DNA from: an uncultured Acidimicrobiaceae bacterium
GTDB taxonomy: Bacteria; Actinomycetota; Acidimicrobiia; Spongiisociales; UBA5794
Length of the DNA stretch: 12,681 bases
Direction of reading: 5' to 3'
Assembly (NCBI GenBank): GCA_947258635.1
Contig: CAMYJM010000289.1
Location: 1 to 12,681 of the forward strand
Shown here: piece after piece, positions 6,570 to 12,681 of the stretch
Layout of the letters: the number at the start of each line of letters is the position of its first letter
How positions within the stretch are numbered: the stretch's first letter is position 1
Program-made: the position numbers and the translations under genes
Notes under the pieces: model-generated
What the model was told of the DNA's origin: nothing
Databases searched by the model: none
What the model saw: the letters and a program-made list of their open reading frames with translations, nothing else

Positions 6570-7007
6570 CTAGCCGGCCGGATCGGCTGGGGTGATGGAG
6601 TCGGCTCGCGCCAGCAACTCGGCAAGCACGTCCAGGTCGACCGTCTCGAGATTGCGGAACCCAATGCTGGCGGAACCTAGCTTGACCTTCCCGAGCCGAT
6701 CGGCGTATTGCTGGCCGAGGTAGGCACCGTCGGCAACGGCATTGACGTACAGGCTGTAGTGCCGTTTCTGCTTCGCCAGGCCGACGAGGAACCATTCGAC
6801 ATCATCTCCCCGGGGTCTGGGCTGCCTGATATCGCCGTATCCGATGATCGTCTGCTCGGTGCCACCCCAAAACACGCCACGCCACAAAACCCGCCGCCGG
6901 TTCGGCATGGCGTCGCTGATGAGCCGGTCGACGGTCAGCATGACGCTCCGGTCCGCATCATCGAGCGAGTTGATGTAGTCGGTGGGGTCGGTTTCCACTA
7001 TCTCCAT
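6570..7007 (-). CDS. DUF1801-domain protein (YdhG-like)
   Basis: 145 residues from ATG 7007, a usual length for small DUF1801 proteins. The N-terminal helices (about 5-35) precede VLWRGVFWGG (40-49), an IIGYGDI strand, then EWFLVGLAKQKRHYSLYVN (71-89), YLGQQYADRLGKVKLGSASIGFRNLETVDLDVLAELL. The G-K-x-K-x-G-x-x-x-I-x-F-R-x-L-x-D-x-D-L-x-x-L-x-x-L ending is the family hallmark. The structure class is the YjbR/YdhG-like alpha-beta fold; the biochemical role is unknown. It is not obviously tied to the formate genes: 284 bases with GC-rich hairpins separate it from fdsA, so it is probably its own unit. A short AAGGT lies upstream of the start. Its stop abuts the RelE remnant. Confidence 0.8.
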   Translation of the reverse strand: MEIVETDPTDYINSLDDADRSVMLTVDRLISDAMPNRRRVLWRGVFWGGTEQTIIGYGDIRQPRPRGDDVEWFLVGLAKQKRHYSLYVNAVADGAYLGQQYADRLGKVKLGSASIGFRNLETVDLDVLAELLARADSITPADPAG

Positions 7008-7080
7008 GCGCTCGACCTTACCCGAGGCTGTTCCGGTCGTCGCAAGTGACTTGCCAACGAGGCTGGCGGCAGCAACTCAC

Positions 7081-7117
7081 CTCCGGGGAGACACATCTTC
7101 ATGGCTCCCCGCCGGAG
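7081..7117. repeat. GC-rich hairpin between DUF1801 and fdsA
   Basis: CTCCGGGGAG (7081-7090) pairs with CTCCC (7105-7109) plus CGGAG (7113-7117), ten pairs interrupted by a 3-base bulge, around a 14-base loop. It may be part of the end of the fds transcript or of the leader of the DUF1801 gene. Confidence 0.4.
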
Positions 7118-7191
7118 GGCGACGAGGGGGTTTGGATGAGGCCCCGCGGTCATTGGCGGTCGCGGTCTAGCCGAAGGCCAAGCGTCCCGAG

Positions 7192-7243
7192 CCGGGCGCC
7201 CGGAGAGGGGGAAGGCGGGCGCCGGCCCACGGCGGCTCCGGGC
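7192..7243 (-). terminator. GC-rich inverted repeats downstream of fdsA
   Basis: GCCCGGAG (7198-7205) pairs perfectly with CTCCGGGC (7236-7243). A nested perfect palindrome CCGGGCGCCCGG (7192-7203) offers an alternative fold. The block sits about 50 bases past the fdsA stop. It is a candidate GC-rich, U-less transcript end for the fdsGBA operon. The rest of 7008-7291 holds no gene that I can support. Confidence 0.45.
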
Positions 7244-7291
7244 TCTAGCGGTTGTCCTTCCCGCCGGGCAACAGACCCTCGTACCGCTGCG

Positions 7292-10030
7292 TTACGTTGC
7301 CGCCGGTACCTCGGCGCTCTTCTTCACCGTGGCGGCGCACACCTTGTACTCCGCCGTGCGGGTGATGTTGTCGAATGCGTCATTGGTGATGCGATTCGTG
7401 GGTTGATCCACGAAGTGGAACGGCATCCATAGCGCGCCGGGCCGGGTGCGGTCGCCGACCACCGCCTTCACCGTCACCTCGCCGCGACGGGTCGTGACCG
7501 TCACCAGGTCGTCATTGGCCACCCCGAGCCGCTCGGCATCGCTGGCGTGCATCTCGACGAAGTTCTTCGACTGCTTCTGGCGGATGGCGTCGCTCTTTTG
7601 CGTCATGTTCCCGATGTTGTAGTTGTACAGCGTGCGCCCGGTCGACAGGATGTACGGGTAGTCGTCGTCGGGCAGCTCGGCCGCCTCGCGGAATCTGATC
7701 TCGTGGAAGAGGCCGAGCCCCCTCGTGAACGAGCCCGCGTGCAGGAACCCCGTCCCGGGATGATCGGGCGTCGGGCACGGCCACTGCAGGCCGACCTCGT
7801 CGATGCGCTCGAAGCTCATCCCGCCGTAGCTGGGCGTGAGGCTCGCCATCTCGTCGAAGATCTCGCCGGCGTTGTCGTACGACATGGGGTGGCCCATCGC
7901 CGTCGACATCAGGCAGATGATCTCCCAATCCGCCTTGGCCTGGCCGGGAGGCTCGACGGCTTTGCGGACCCGTTGCACGCGCCTTTCCGTGTTGGTGAAT
8001 GTTCCGTCCTTCTCGGCGAAGCTGGTTGCCGGGAGGATGACATCGGCGAGCTTGGCGGTCTCGGACATGAAGATCTCCTGGCACACCAGGAACTCCAGGT
8101 TCTCGAGGCTCTTGATCACCTTGGCCTGGTTCGGCTCGGACAGCACCGGGTCTTCCCCGAATACGTAGAAACCGCGCAGGACCCCGTCGCCGGCCTGCTC
8201 GATGAAGTCGGTGACCCGGCCGCCCTTGTTGGTGGGAATGTCGACGCCCCAGGCTTCGGCGAACTTGAACCGCACCACCTCGTCATCGACCTTCTGATAG
8301 CCGGGGAAGTCGCCGTGCATGGCACCCATGTCGCAGCCGCCCTGCACGTTGTTCTGGCCCCGCAGCGGGTTGACACCGCTCGACCGTTTGCCGATCTGGC
8401 CGCACAGCATCGCCAGGTTGGCGAGGTTCTGCACGTTCTCGGTGCCGCTGGTGTGCTCCGTGATCCCCAGCGTGTAGAAGATCGAAGACGGCTCGCCGGC
8501 GGCGTACATCTCGGCCGCCCGCATTATCAGCTCGGCGGGTACGTCACATAGCTCAGCGGCTTCGGCGACGGTGTAGTCCTGGAGGTTCTTGCTGAAGGCC
8601 TCGAAGTTCTCGCAGCGACCCTCTACGAACTCGGCGTCGTGCAGCTCCTCCTCGAGGATGTGGCGCATCATCGCGTTGATCAGCATGTTGTCCGTGCCCG
8701 GCTTGTGCTGGATGTGGATGTCGGCATGCTCGGCCACCCACGTCTTGCGGGGGTCGCACACGACCATCTTGGCGCCCTTTTTGAGCGCCTTCTTCATCTC
8801 GAGGCCGATGATCGGATGGGCTTCGGTCGGGTTGGAGCCGATGATGAACAGCGTGTCGACGTCTTTGATCTCATCGATGGCGTTGGTCATGGCCCCAGAT
8901 CCGAAGGTGGCCGCCAGGCCGGCCACGGTGGGGGCGTGGCAGGTGGTGGCGCACTGGTCGACGTTGTTGGTGGCGCCGGCAGTCCTCGCCACCTTCTGCA
9001 TCAGGTAGTTCTCCTCGTTGGTGCAGCGGCAGGAGCTGAGGAAGGCAATCGAGTCGGGGCCGTGCTCGTCGCGCAACTCGCGCAGCCGGCGACCCGCCAA
9101 CTCGAGCGCCTCGTCCCAGCTCGCCTCGCGGAACTCGCCGTTCTCCTTGATGAGCGGTGTGGTGAGGCGTTCGGGGGAGTGCACGTATTCGAAACCGAAC
9201 TTGCCCTTGACGCACAGGTTGCCGTCGTTCGGCACGGAGCCGACCTGAGACGTGACGCGCACGATCCGGTTGTTTGCCCGGTTCACGTTCAGCTCAATCG
9301 TGCAGCCGACACCGCAGTAGGGGCACACCGTCTGAACCTTTTCCAGGTCTTTGATCTGGCCCTGGCCCAGTGCCGCCCGGTCGTACATGGCGCCGGTGGG
9401 ACATGTCGTGATGCACAGCCCGCACAGCACGCAGGAGGTCTCGTTGAGGGGCATGTCGAACGGGGTGGTCACTTCGACGCTCGCGGCGCGCATCTTGAAC
9501 GTGAGCGCGCTGGCCATCACCACTTCGTCACAAATCCGCACGCAGCGGCCGCAGTTGATGCAGAGCTGCGGGTCGAAGGCGATCGCCTTGTTGCCCGTGG
9601 CGAAGTTGGGCTCGACCGGGCCCGGTTTGTACCCACCGAAGGCGAACTGGTCGGCCTGGTAGCGGTACGAGTAATCCATGAGGGCGCAGTCGCCGTTCTT
9701 GTCACACGTTGGGCAGGTGACCCGGTGGTCGTCGAGGATCAGCTCGAGGACCGTCTTGCGCTTGGCGGCGAGCCGGTCGGTCTCGGTTTCGACGACCATG
9801 CCCTCGGCAACTTCCATTGTGCAAGCGGTGAGCAGGCCGCGCTCGCCTTCGATCTCCACGACGCACAAGCGGCAGGCGCCGACCGGCTTGAGGCGCGGGT
9901 CATGGCAGAGGCGCGGAATATCGATGCCGGCCGTCAGCGCGGCCTCCAGGACCGTATCTCCCTCATGGGCGATGATCTCGCGACCATCGAGGGTGAGGTT
10001 TACCGTCTTGAGAGCCGAGAGAACGGTCAT
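7292..10030 (-). CDS. fdsA: NAD-linked formate dehydrogenase, catalytic alpha subunit (Mo/W-bisMGD)
   Basis: 912-residue catalytic subunit; formate to CO2 plus 2 electrons, cytoplasmic (no signal peptide). Domains in order: [2Fe-2S] ferredoxin domain (C42, C53, C56, C70); NuoG-type [4Fe-4S] with histidine ligand (H102, C106, C109, C115); two [4Fe-4S] ferredoxin motifs (C157/C160/C163/C167 and C200/C203/C206/C210); molybdopterin oxidoreductase [4Fe-4S] (C236, C239, C243, C273); then the bis-MGD domains. The active-site block is T-C-H-A-P-T-V-A-G with Cys364 where E. coli FdhH has selenocysteine, followed by the conserved His365. NPLRGQNNVQG (554-564) carries the substrate-site arginine. The C-terminal MGD-binding domain ends with the T-x-x-x-E-Y-K-x-C-A-x-x-V pattern. 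Its ATG follows the fdsB stop directly (TAGATG), with AAAGGA upstream. Often annotated fdhF or fdhA. Confidence 0.96.
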   Translation of the reverse strand: MTVLSALKTVNLTLDGREIIAHEGDTVLEAALTAGIDIPRLCHDPRLKPVGACRLCVVEIEGERGLLTACTMEVAEGMVVETETDRLAAKRKTVLELILDDHRVTCPTCDKNGDCALMDYSYRYQADQFAFGGYKPGPVEPNFATGNKAIAFDPQLCINCGRCVRICDEVVMASALTFKMRAASVEVTTPFDMPLNETSCVLCGLCITTCPTGAMYDRAALGQGQIKDLEKVQTVCPYCGVGCTIELNVNRANNRIVRVTSQVGSVPNDGNLCVKGKFGFEYVHSPERLTTPLIKENGEFREASWDEALELAGRRLRELRDEHGPDSIAFLSSCRCTNEENYLMQKVARTAGATNNVDQCATTCHAPTVAGLAATFGSGAMTNAIDEIKDVDTLFIIGSNPTEAHPIIGLEMKKALKKGAKMVVCDPRKTWVAEHADIHIQHKPGTDNMLINAMMRHILEEELHDAEFVEGRCENFEAFSKNLQDYTVAEAAELCDVPAELIMRAAEMYAAGEPSSIFYTLGITEHTSGTENVQNLANLAMLCGQIGKRSSGVNPLRGQNNVQGGCDMGAMHGDFPGYQKVDDEVVRFKFAEAWGVDIPTNKGGRVTDFIEQAGDGVLRGFYVFGEDPVLSEPNQAKVIKSLENLEFLVCQEIFMSETAKLADVILPATSFAEKDGTFTNTERRVQRVRKAVEPPGQAKADWEIICLMSTAMGHPMSYDNAGEIFDEMASLTPSYGGMSFERIDEVGLQWPCPTPDHPGTGFLHAGSFTRGLGLFHEIRFREAAELPDDDYPYILSTGRTLYNYNIGNMTQKSDAIRQKQSKNFVEMHASDAERLGVANDDLVTVTTRRGEVTVKAVVGDRTRPGALWMPFHFVDQPTNRITNDAFDNITRTAEYKVCAATVKKSAEVPAAT

Positions 10031-10654
10031 CTACTTTTCCTTTCCAACAGTCACTTCGACGGGGAGTAGCGCGGTGCATACCCCGGCCGGACAGGTCTTG
10101 TCGACAACGTGAGCCAGGTACTCGTCGCGGAAGTGGCGCAGGGTCGACATCACCGGGTTGGGAGCGGTCTGGCCGAGCCCGCACAGGGACGTCTGCTGGA
10201 CGACTTCGCCCAGGCTTTCCAGCTTGTCGAGATCTTCGAGCGTGCCCTTCCCGCCGGTAATCCGGTTGAGAATCTCCTCGAGCTGCACGGTTCCCAACCG
10301 GCACGGGGCGCACAGACCGCAGCTTTCATCTGCGCAGAAGGCGATGAAGTAGCGGGCGATGTCGACGATGCACGTCGTGTTGTCCATCACGATCATGCCG
10401 CCGGAGCCCATGATCGCCCCGACCTCCTTGAGCGAGTCGTAGTCGATGGGGAGGTCCAGGTGGGAGGCGGGCACACATCCGCCGGATGGGCCGCCCATCT
10501 GGACGGCTTTGAACTCGCGATTGCGGGGCATTCCGCCGCCGACGCCGAAGACGATGTCGCGGATCGTCGCCCCCATCGGCACCTCGACGAGGCCGGTGTT
10601 GTTGACCTGGCCGGCGAGGGCGAAGATCTTGGTGCCCTTGGAGCCGGTGGTCCC
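10031..10654 (-). CDS. fdsB: Formate dehydrogenase beta subunit, C-terminal part (SLBB and [4Fe-4S])
   Basis: This is the 3' section of fdsB, in a different frame from the 5' section. It begins in the region reading GTTGSKGTKIFALAG at about 10654, continues with VNNTGLVEVPMGATIRDIVF (the SLBB domain) and ends with the NuoF-type iron-sulfur domain: ESCGLCAPCRLG supplies three cysteines and TSLCGLGQTAPNP the fourth. This cluster passes electrons between FMN and the alpha subunit. About 207 residues remain up to TAG 10031, which touches the fdsA ATG. It has no start of its own at the true domain border; the first ATG (10582) lies within the SLBB domain and lacks a good SD. Conservation right up to the break suggests the gene was functional until recently or that the sequence contains an error. 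Confidence 0.85.
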   Translation of the reverse strand, partial: GTTGSKGTKIFALAGQVNNTGLVEVPMGATIRDIVFGVGGGMPRNREFKAVQMGGPSGGCVPASHLDLPIDYDSLKEVGAIMGSGGMIVMDNTTCIVDIARYFIAFCADESCGLCAPCRLGTVQLEEILNRITGGKGTLEDLDKLESLGEVVQQTSLCGLGQTAPNPVMSTLRHFRDEYLAHVVDKTCPAGVCTALLPVEVTVGKEK

Positions 10655-11735
10655 CGCCGCCCTCGTCGATGATGAGCGGCACGTTGGCGAACGTCTCGAC
10701 GTTGTTGATGATGGTCGGCTCGCCGTGGTAGCCGCGGACGGCGGGGTAGGGAGGCTTGGGCCGCGCCATGCCGCGCTCGCCCTCGAGGGAGGCGATCATC
10801 GCCGTCTCTTCGCCGCACACGAAGGCGCCGGCGCCCTCGCGGACCTCGATGTCGAGCGAGTAGCCGCTGCCGAGGATGTTGTCGCCGAGCAAGCCCCGTT
10901 CACGAGCCTCGTCGATGGCCTTGCGGATATGACGCACGGCGATCGGGTACTCGGCCCGCACGTAGATGAAGCCCTTGGTGGCCTCGATGGCGTAGGCGGA
11001 GATGATCATTCCTTCGAGGACGCTGTGCGGGTCGCCCTCGAGAAGGGCGCGGTCCATGAACGCTCCCGGGTCGCCTTCGTCGGCGTTGCAGATCAGGTAG
11101 CGGTCGTTCCCTGGGTTCTGCTTGCAGATCTCCCACTTCAGGCCCGCCGGGAAGCCGCCCCCGCCGCGGCCCCGCAGCGCGCTCGCCTTGACCTCCTCGA
11201 CGATCTCGTCGGGAGCCATGGTGGTCAGCGCCTTGCCCGCCGCGGCATAAACGCCGCGTTGGATGGCGTCGTCGATCCTCTGGGGGTCGACCCGGCCGAC
11301 GTTGCGCAGCACCCGCTTGGTCTGGTGGGCGTAGAAGGGGATGTCCTCGACATGGGCCATCGCGGCGTCGCGCCCGTAGCAGAAGCGCCGGATGACGTCG
11401 CCGTTCATGACGGTTTGGGAGATCACATCCGGGATGTACTTGACCCGGTTCCGTCCGTACACGATGTCGTACGGTTCGATCACCGCCACCGGGGCCATAG
11501 CGCACAGGCCGTGGCAGCCGGTCTGGACTACGTCGACCTCACCGATGAGCCCGGCCGCGGCGACTTCGCTGCGGAAGGTCGCTTCCACCTCACGGGCCCC
11601 GATTGCCAGACAGCCCGTGGAGCACACCAGTACCCGGCGCCGTCCTTCGGCGGCCGCAGCAAGCTGGTCACGCAGTGAAGCCAGATCTTCCGGCGACGAG
11701 ATGGTGGGGCCGCTCTCGACCATGGTGTCTGTCAT
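10326..11735 (-). CDS. fdsB: Formate dehydrogenase beta subunit, N-terminal part (NuoF-like, frameshifted)
   Basis: Diaphorase subunit that takes electrons from the alpha subunit to NAD+ through FMN. Numbered from the GTG at 11738: a thioredoxin-like [2Fe-2S] domain (C39, C43, C75, C79), then the NuoF Rossmann-like domain with FMN/NAD motifs ALRGRGGGGFPAGLKW (187-202), NADEGDPGAFMDR (218-230) and GAGAFVCGEETA (302-313), then NNVETFANVPLIIDEGG (345-361). After this the frame turns to nonsense and stops at 10326. The proper continuation lies in the other frame from about 10654. The expected linker of about seven residues is missing, so a frame-changing deletion of roughly 17-20 bases in a GGCGGCGGG tract (about 10653-10664) is inferred. 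The start I prefer is ATG 11735, overlapping the fdsG stop as TGATG; GTG 11738 is also possible. Confidence 0.88.
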   Translation of the reverse strand: MTDTMVESGPTISSPEDLASLRDQLAAAAEGRRRVLVCSTGCLAIGAREVEATFRSEVAAAGLIGEVDVVQTGCHGLCAMAPVAVIEPYDIVYGRNRVKYIPDVISQTVMNGDVIRRFCYGRDAAMAHVEDIPFYAHQTKRVLRNVGRVDPQRIDDAIQRGVYAAAGKALTTMAPDEIVEEVKASALRGRGGGGFPAGLKWEICKQNPGNDRYLICNADEGDPGAFMDRALLEGDPHSVLEGMIISAYAIEATKGFIYVRAEYPIAVRHIRKAIDEARERGLLGDNILGSGYSLDIEVREGAGAFVCGEETAMIASLEGERGMARPKPPYPAVRGYHGEPTIINNVETFANVPLIIDEGGGDHRLQGHQDLRPRRPGQQHRPRRGADGGDDPRHRLRRRRRNAPQSRVQSRPDGRPIRRMCARLPPGPPHRLRLAQGGRGDHGLRRHDRDGQHDVHRRHRPLLHRLLRR

Positions 11736-12199
11736 CACTCGTACCCACTCATGATCTCGCCGACTTTCTTGGGGTCGACGTTGCCGAAGTAGTCGTGATC
11801 AACCATCACCACCGGCGCCAGGAAACAGGTTCCGACGCAAGCCACGGTCTCGAGCGAGAAGCGCCGGTCCTCCGTCGTCTCTCCGGGCCCGATGCCGAGC
11901 TCGTCGTCGATCGCCTCCTGGATGATCTTGCGGCCCCGGACGTGACAAGCGGTGCCGCGGCAGACCCGGACGGTGTGGCGTCCGTGCTCCTCGAGGTAGA
12001 ACTGGGCGTAGAACGTGGCCAGGCCGAAGAGGTGGCTGGCAGGGATCCCGGTCTCGCTACTCAGGTCGAGCAGGACCTCGCGCGGCAGGTATCCGTAGGT
12101 GTCCTGGATGTTCTGCAGCAACGGGATGGCGAGCCCATGGTCGACCGGTGCCATGTCCTCGAGCACGGCGCGAGCTGGTCCGAGATCGACGGCAGTCAC
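11735..12199 (-). CDS. fdsG: Formate dehydrogenase gamma subunit, NuoE-like [2Fe-2S]
   Basis: 154-residue thioredoxin-like ferredoxin subunit of the NuoE/FdsG family; it carries one [2Fe-2S] cluster next to the FMN subunit. Helical N-terminal part (1-60) with LLQNIQDTYGYLP (28-40) and the family block HLFGLATFYAQFY. Cluster ligands are C80 and C85 (V-C-R-G-T-A-C-H) and C121 and C125 (V-A-C-V-G-T-C-F-L-A-P), the classical C-x4-C...C-x3-C spacing. It is first in an operon ordered fdsG-fdsB-fdsA, as in soluble NAD-dependent formate dehydrogenases such as that of Cupriavidus. The start is GTG 12199: a strong SD (GGAGGAG, 12211-12205) lies 5 bases upstream. The frame is open 51 codons further up, but that stretch looks like leader, not protein. 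The stop overlaps the fdsB start. Confidence 0.93.
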   Translation of the reverse strand: MTAVDLGPARAVLEDMAPVDHGLAIPLLQNIQDTYGYLPREVLLDLSSETGIPASHLFGLATFYAQFYLEEHGRHTVRVCRGTACHVRGRKIIQEAIDDELGIGPGETTEDRRFSLETVACVGTCFLAPVVMVDHDYFGNVDPKKVGEIMSGYE

Positions 12200-12294
12200 A
12201 GCATCTCCTCCCCGGAGCGTCCAACCTTCGGCGGTGTACCTCCGTGACAGCCTACGCACCCGTCCCCGGCGTCCGAGAGAGGCAAAGGTCCCAT
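12196..12294 (-). other. Possible micro-ORF with a CxxCH motif, coupled to fdsG
   Basis: ATG 12294 opens 32 codons ending at TGA 12196-12198, whose first two bases are the last two of the fdsG GTG (12199-12197). The peptide includes D-G-C-V-G-C-H-G-G-T-P-P, a C-x2-C-H motif of the kind that binds haem c or, in another fold, a metal. No clear SD precedes ATG 12294. An in-frame GTG about 20 bases upstream has GGAG close to it. There is no signal peptide. It may be a leader peptide or chance. Confidence 0.25.
12205..12211 (-). promoter_or_regulatory. fdsG: Ribosome-binding site of fdsG
   Basis: GGAGGAG on the minus strand, 5 bases before GTG 12199. It sets the start of fdsG and so separates the 5' leader from the coding region. 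Confidence 0.8.
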
Positions 12295-12332
12295 TTTGTT
12301 GGGAGTCGAAAGCACGGTCTCCGAACGGGTGC
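12256..12332 (-). promoter_or_regulatory. Possible structured leader of the fds operon
   Basis: GCACCCGT (12256-12263) is the exact inverse of ACGGGTGC (12325-12332). Between them lies a second stem, TCCCA (12289-12293) with TGGGA (12300-12304), around a 6-base loop. The 77-base element lies about 57 bases upstream of fdsG. It could be a folded leader RNA; I cannot match it to the Moco riboswitch or another known class. Confidence 0.3.
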
Positions 12333-12395
12333 CGGGGGAGCCGGCATGGCACGCGATCGGACTATTACCGTGCCGGCCGGCGGCTCTCTCCCAGG

Positions 12396-12560
12396 TCAGC
12401 TCGGCCGGTAGCTGGCGAGGAAGAAGCCAATGCCGATGAGCCACACGATCGACCCGATCGCCGACCAGACGTCCCCGGCCCGGATGGACGAGATGAGGTA
12501 GAAGACGCCGCTGAGCGCAAAAGCCGCCCAGCCGGCCATGGCGAGTCGATTCACTGGCAC
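12396..12560 (-). CDS. Small membrane protein with two predicted helices
   Basis: 54 residues if it starts at GTG 12560. M-A-G-W-A-A-F-A-L-S-G-V-F-Y-L-I-S-S-I (8-26) and W-S-A-I-G-S-I-V-W-L-I-G-I-G-F-F-L-A-S (32-50) are two hydrophobic segments joined by the short loop R-A-G-D-V, with the tail Y-R-P-S. I do not recognise a family and assign no function. Start choice is uncertain: GTG 12560, GTG 12554 or ATG 12539 are all possible, and none has a strong SD; the frame is open to 12620 but the added residues are basic and unlike a membrane N-terminus. It lies upstream of fdsG on the same strand with 196 bases between, so it is probably transcribed separately from the fds operon. Confidence 0.6.
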   Translation of the reverse strand: MPVNRLAMAGWAAFALSGVFYLISSIRAGDVWSAIGSIVWLIGIGFFLASYRPS

Positions 12561-12645
12561 AGCGCGATTCTGCCACAGCGAAGGGCGGCGAGAGGGCTGT
12601 CTCTCCCCCCGTGTGACCACGGAGTCGGGAAACGTTTGGGGGGAG

Positions 12646-12663
12646 TCCGGCCGTCAGGCCGGG
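12646..12663. repeat. GC hairpin near the right edge
   Basis: CCGGCC (12647-12652) and GGCCGG (12657-12662) form a perfect stem around GTCA, inside a G-rich stretch that reaches the window end. It may belong to the transcript end of a gene lying beyond the window. Nothing else is supported in 12561-12681. Confidence 0.4.
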
Positions 12664-12681
12664 AGGGGGGCTGCAGGGGCG

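Noticed and set aside
6389..6664. N-terminal extension of the lipoprotein (start at 6664)
   Set aside because: It overlaps the DUF1801 gene and the RelE relic and would bury the signal peptide 92 residues inside the protein.
8639..10069. 476-codon plus-strand frame opposite fdsA
   Set aside because: All family motifs lie in the minus-strand frame; the plus-strand product is an artefact of third-position GC.
10653..10667. Programmed ribosomal frameshifting in fdsB
   Set aside because: No slippery heptamer or downstream stem-loop stands out, and residues expected at the join are missing altogether, which a frameshift would not explain. Deletion or sequence error is simpler.
10446..11678. 410-codon plus-strand frame opposite fdsB
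   Set aside because: Shadow of the conserved NuoF-like reading frame on the minus strand.

Overview
The window is high-GC DNA with frequent GTG starts, good Shine-Dalgarno (SD) sequences and actinobacterial-looking protein families. I infer an actinobacterium, perhaps an uncultured Acidimicrobiia-like lineage, but no rRNA or other phylogenetic marker is present to prove it. Apart from fhs, every gene lies on the minus strand. I see no tRNA, rRNA, CRISPR array, transposase or integrase.

Layout from left to right: (1) 1-1810, minus: a two-gene operon of a hotdog acyl-CoA thioesterase (betainyl-CoA thioesterase-like) and an MFS transporter that runs off the left edge; the two overlap by ATGA. 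(2) 1811-2190: a 380-base divergent intergenic region with two hairpins. (3) 2191-3927, plus: fhs, formate-tetrahydrofolate ligase. (4) 3928-4179: two tandem REP-like palindromes and another inverted repeat. (5) 4180-7007, minus: an accessory patchwork with a decayed VapBC toxin-antitoxin pair, a small EF-Tu-domain-2-like protein, a lipoprotein with Asp-box-like repeats, a decayed RelE-type toxin and a DUF1801 protein. (6) 7008-7291: GC-rich hairpins. (7) 7292-12199, minus: fdsGBA, a soluble NAD-linked, molybdopterin-dependent formate dehydrogenase. (8) 12200-12681: the leader of that operon, a small two-helix membrane protein and a terminal hairpin.

The unifying theme is formate and one-carbon metabolism. 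Fhs interconverts formate and 10-formyl-tetrahydrofolate, and FdsGBA oxidises formate to CO2 while reducing NAD+. A betainyl-CoA thioesterase would release glycine betaine, whose demethylation feeds one-carbon units to the same pool. That last link is inference.

The most notable anomalies are breakages. fdsB is split between two frames by an apparent small deletion, although all cofactor motifs remain on either side. An internal deletion seems to have joined the 5' half of a vapB antitoxin to the 3' part of its vapC toxin. A relE remnant carries a one-base deletion in a C-run and then runs into the start of a lipoprotein gene. I do not see a convincing new defence or biosynthetic system here. 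The most novel-looking items are the REP-like palindromes and a possible CxxCH micro-ORF coupled to fdsG.
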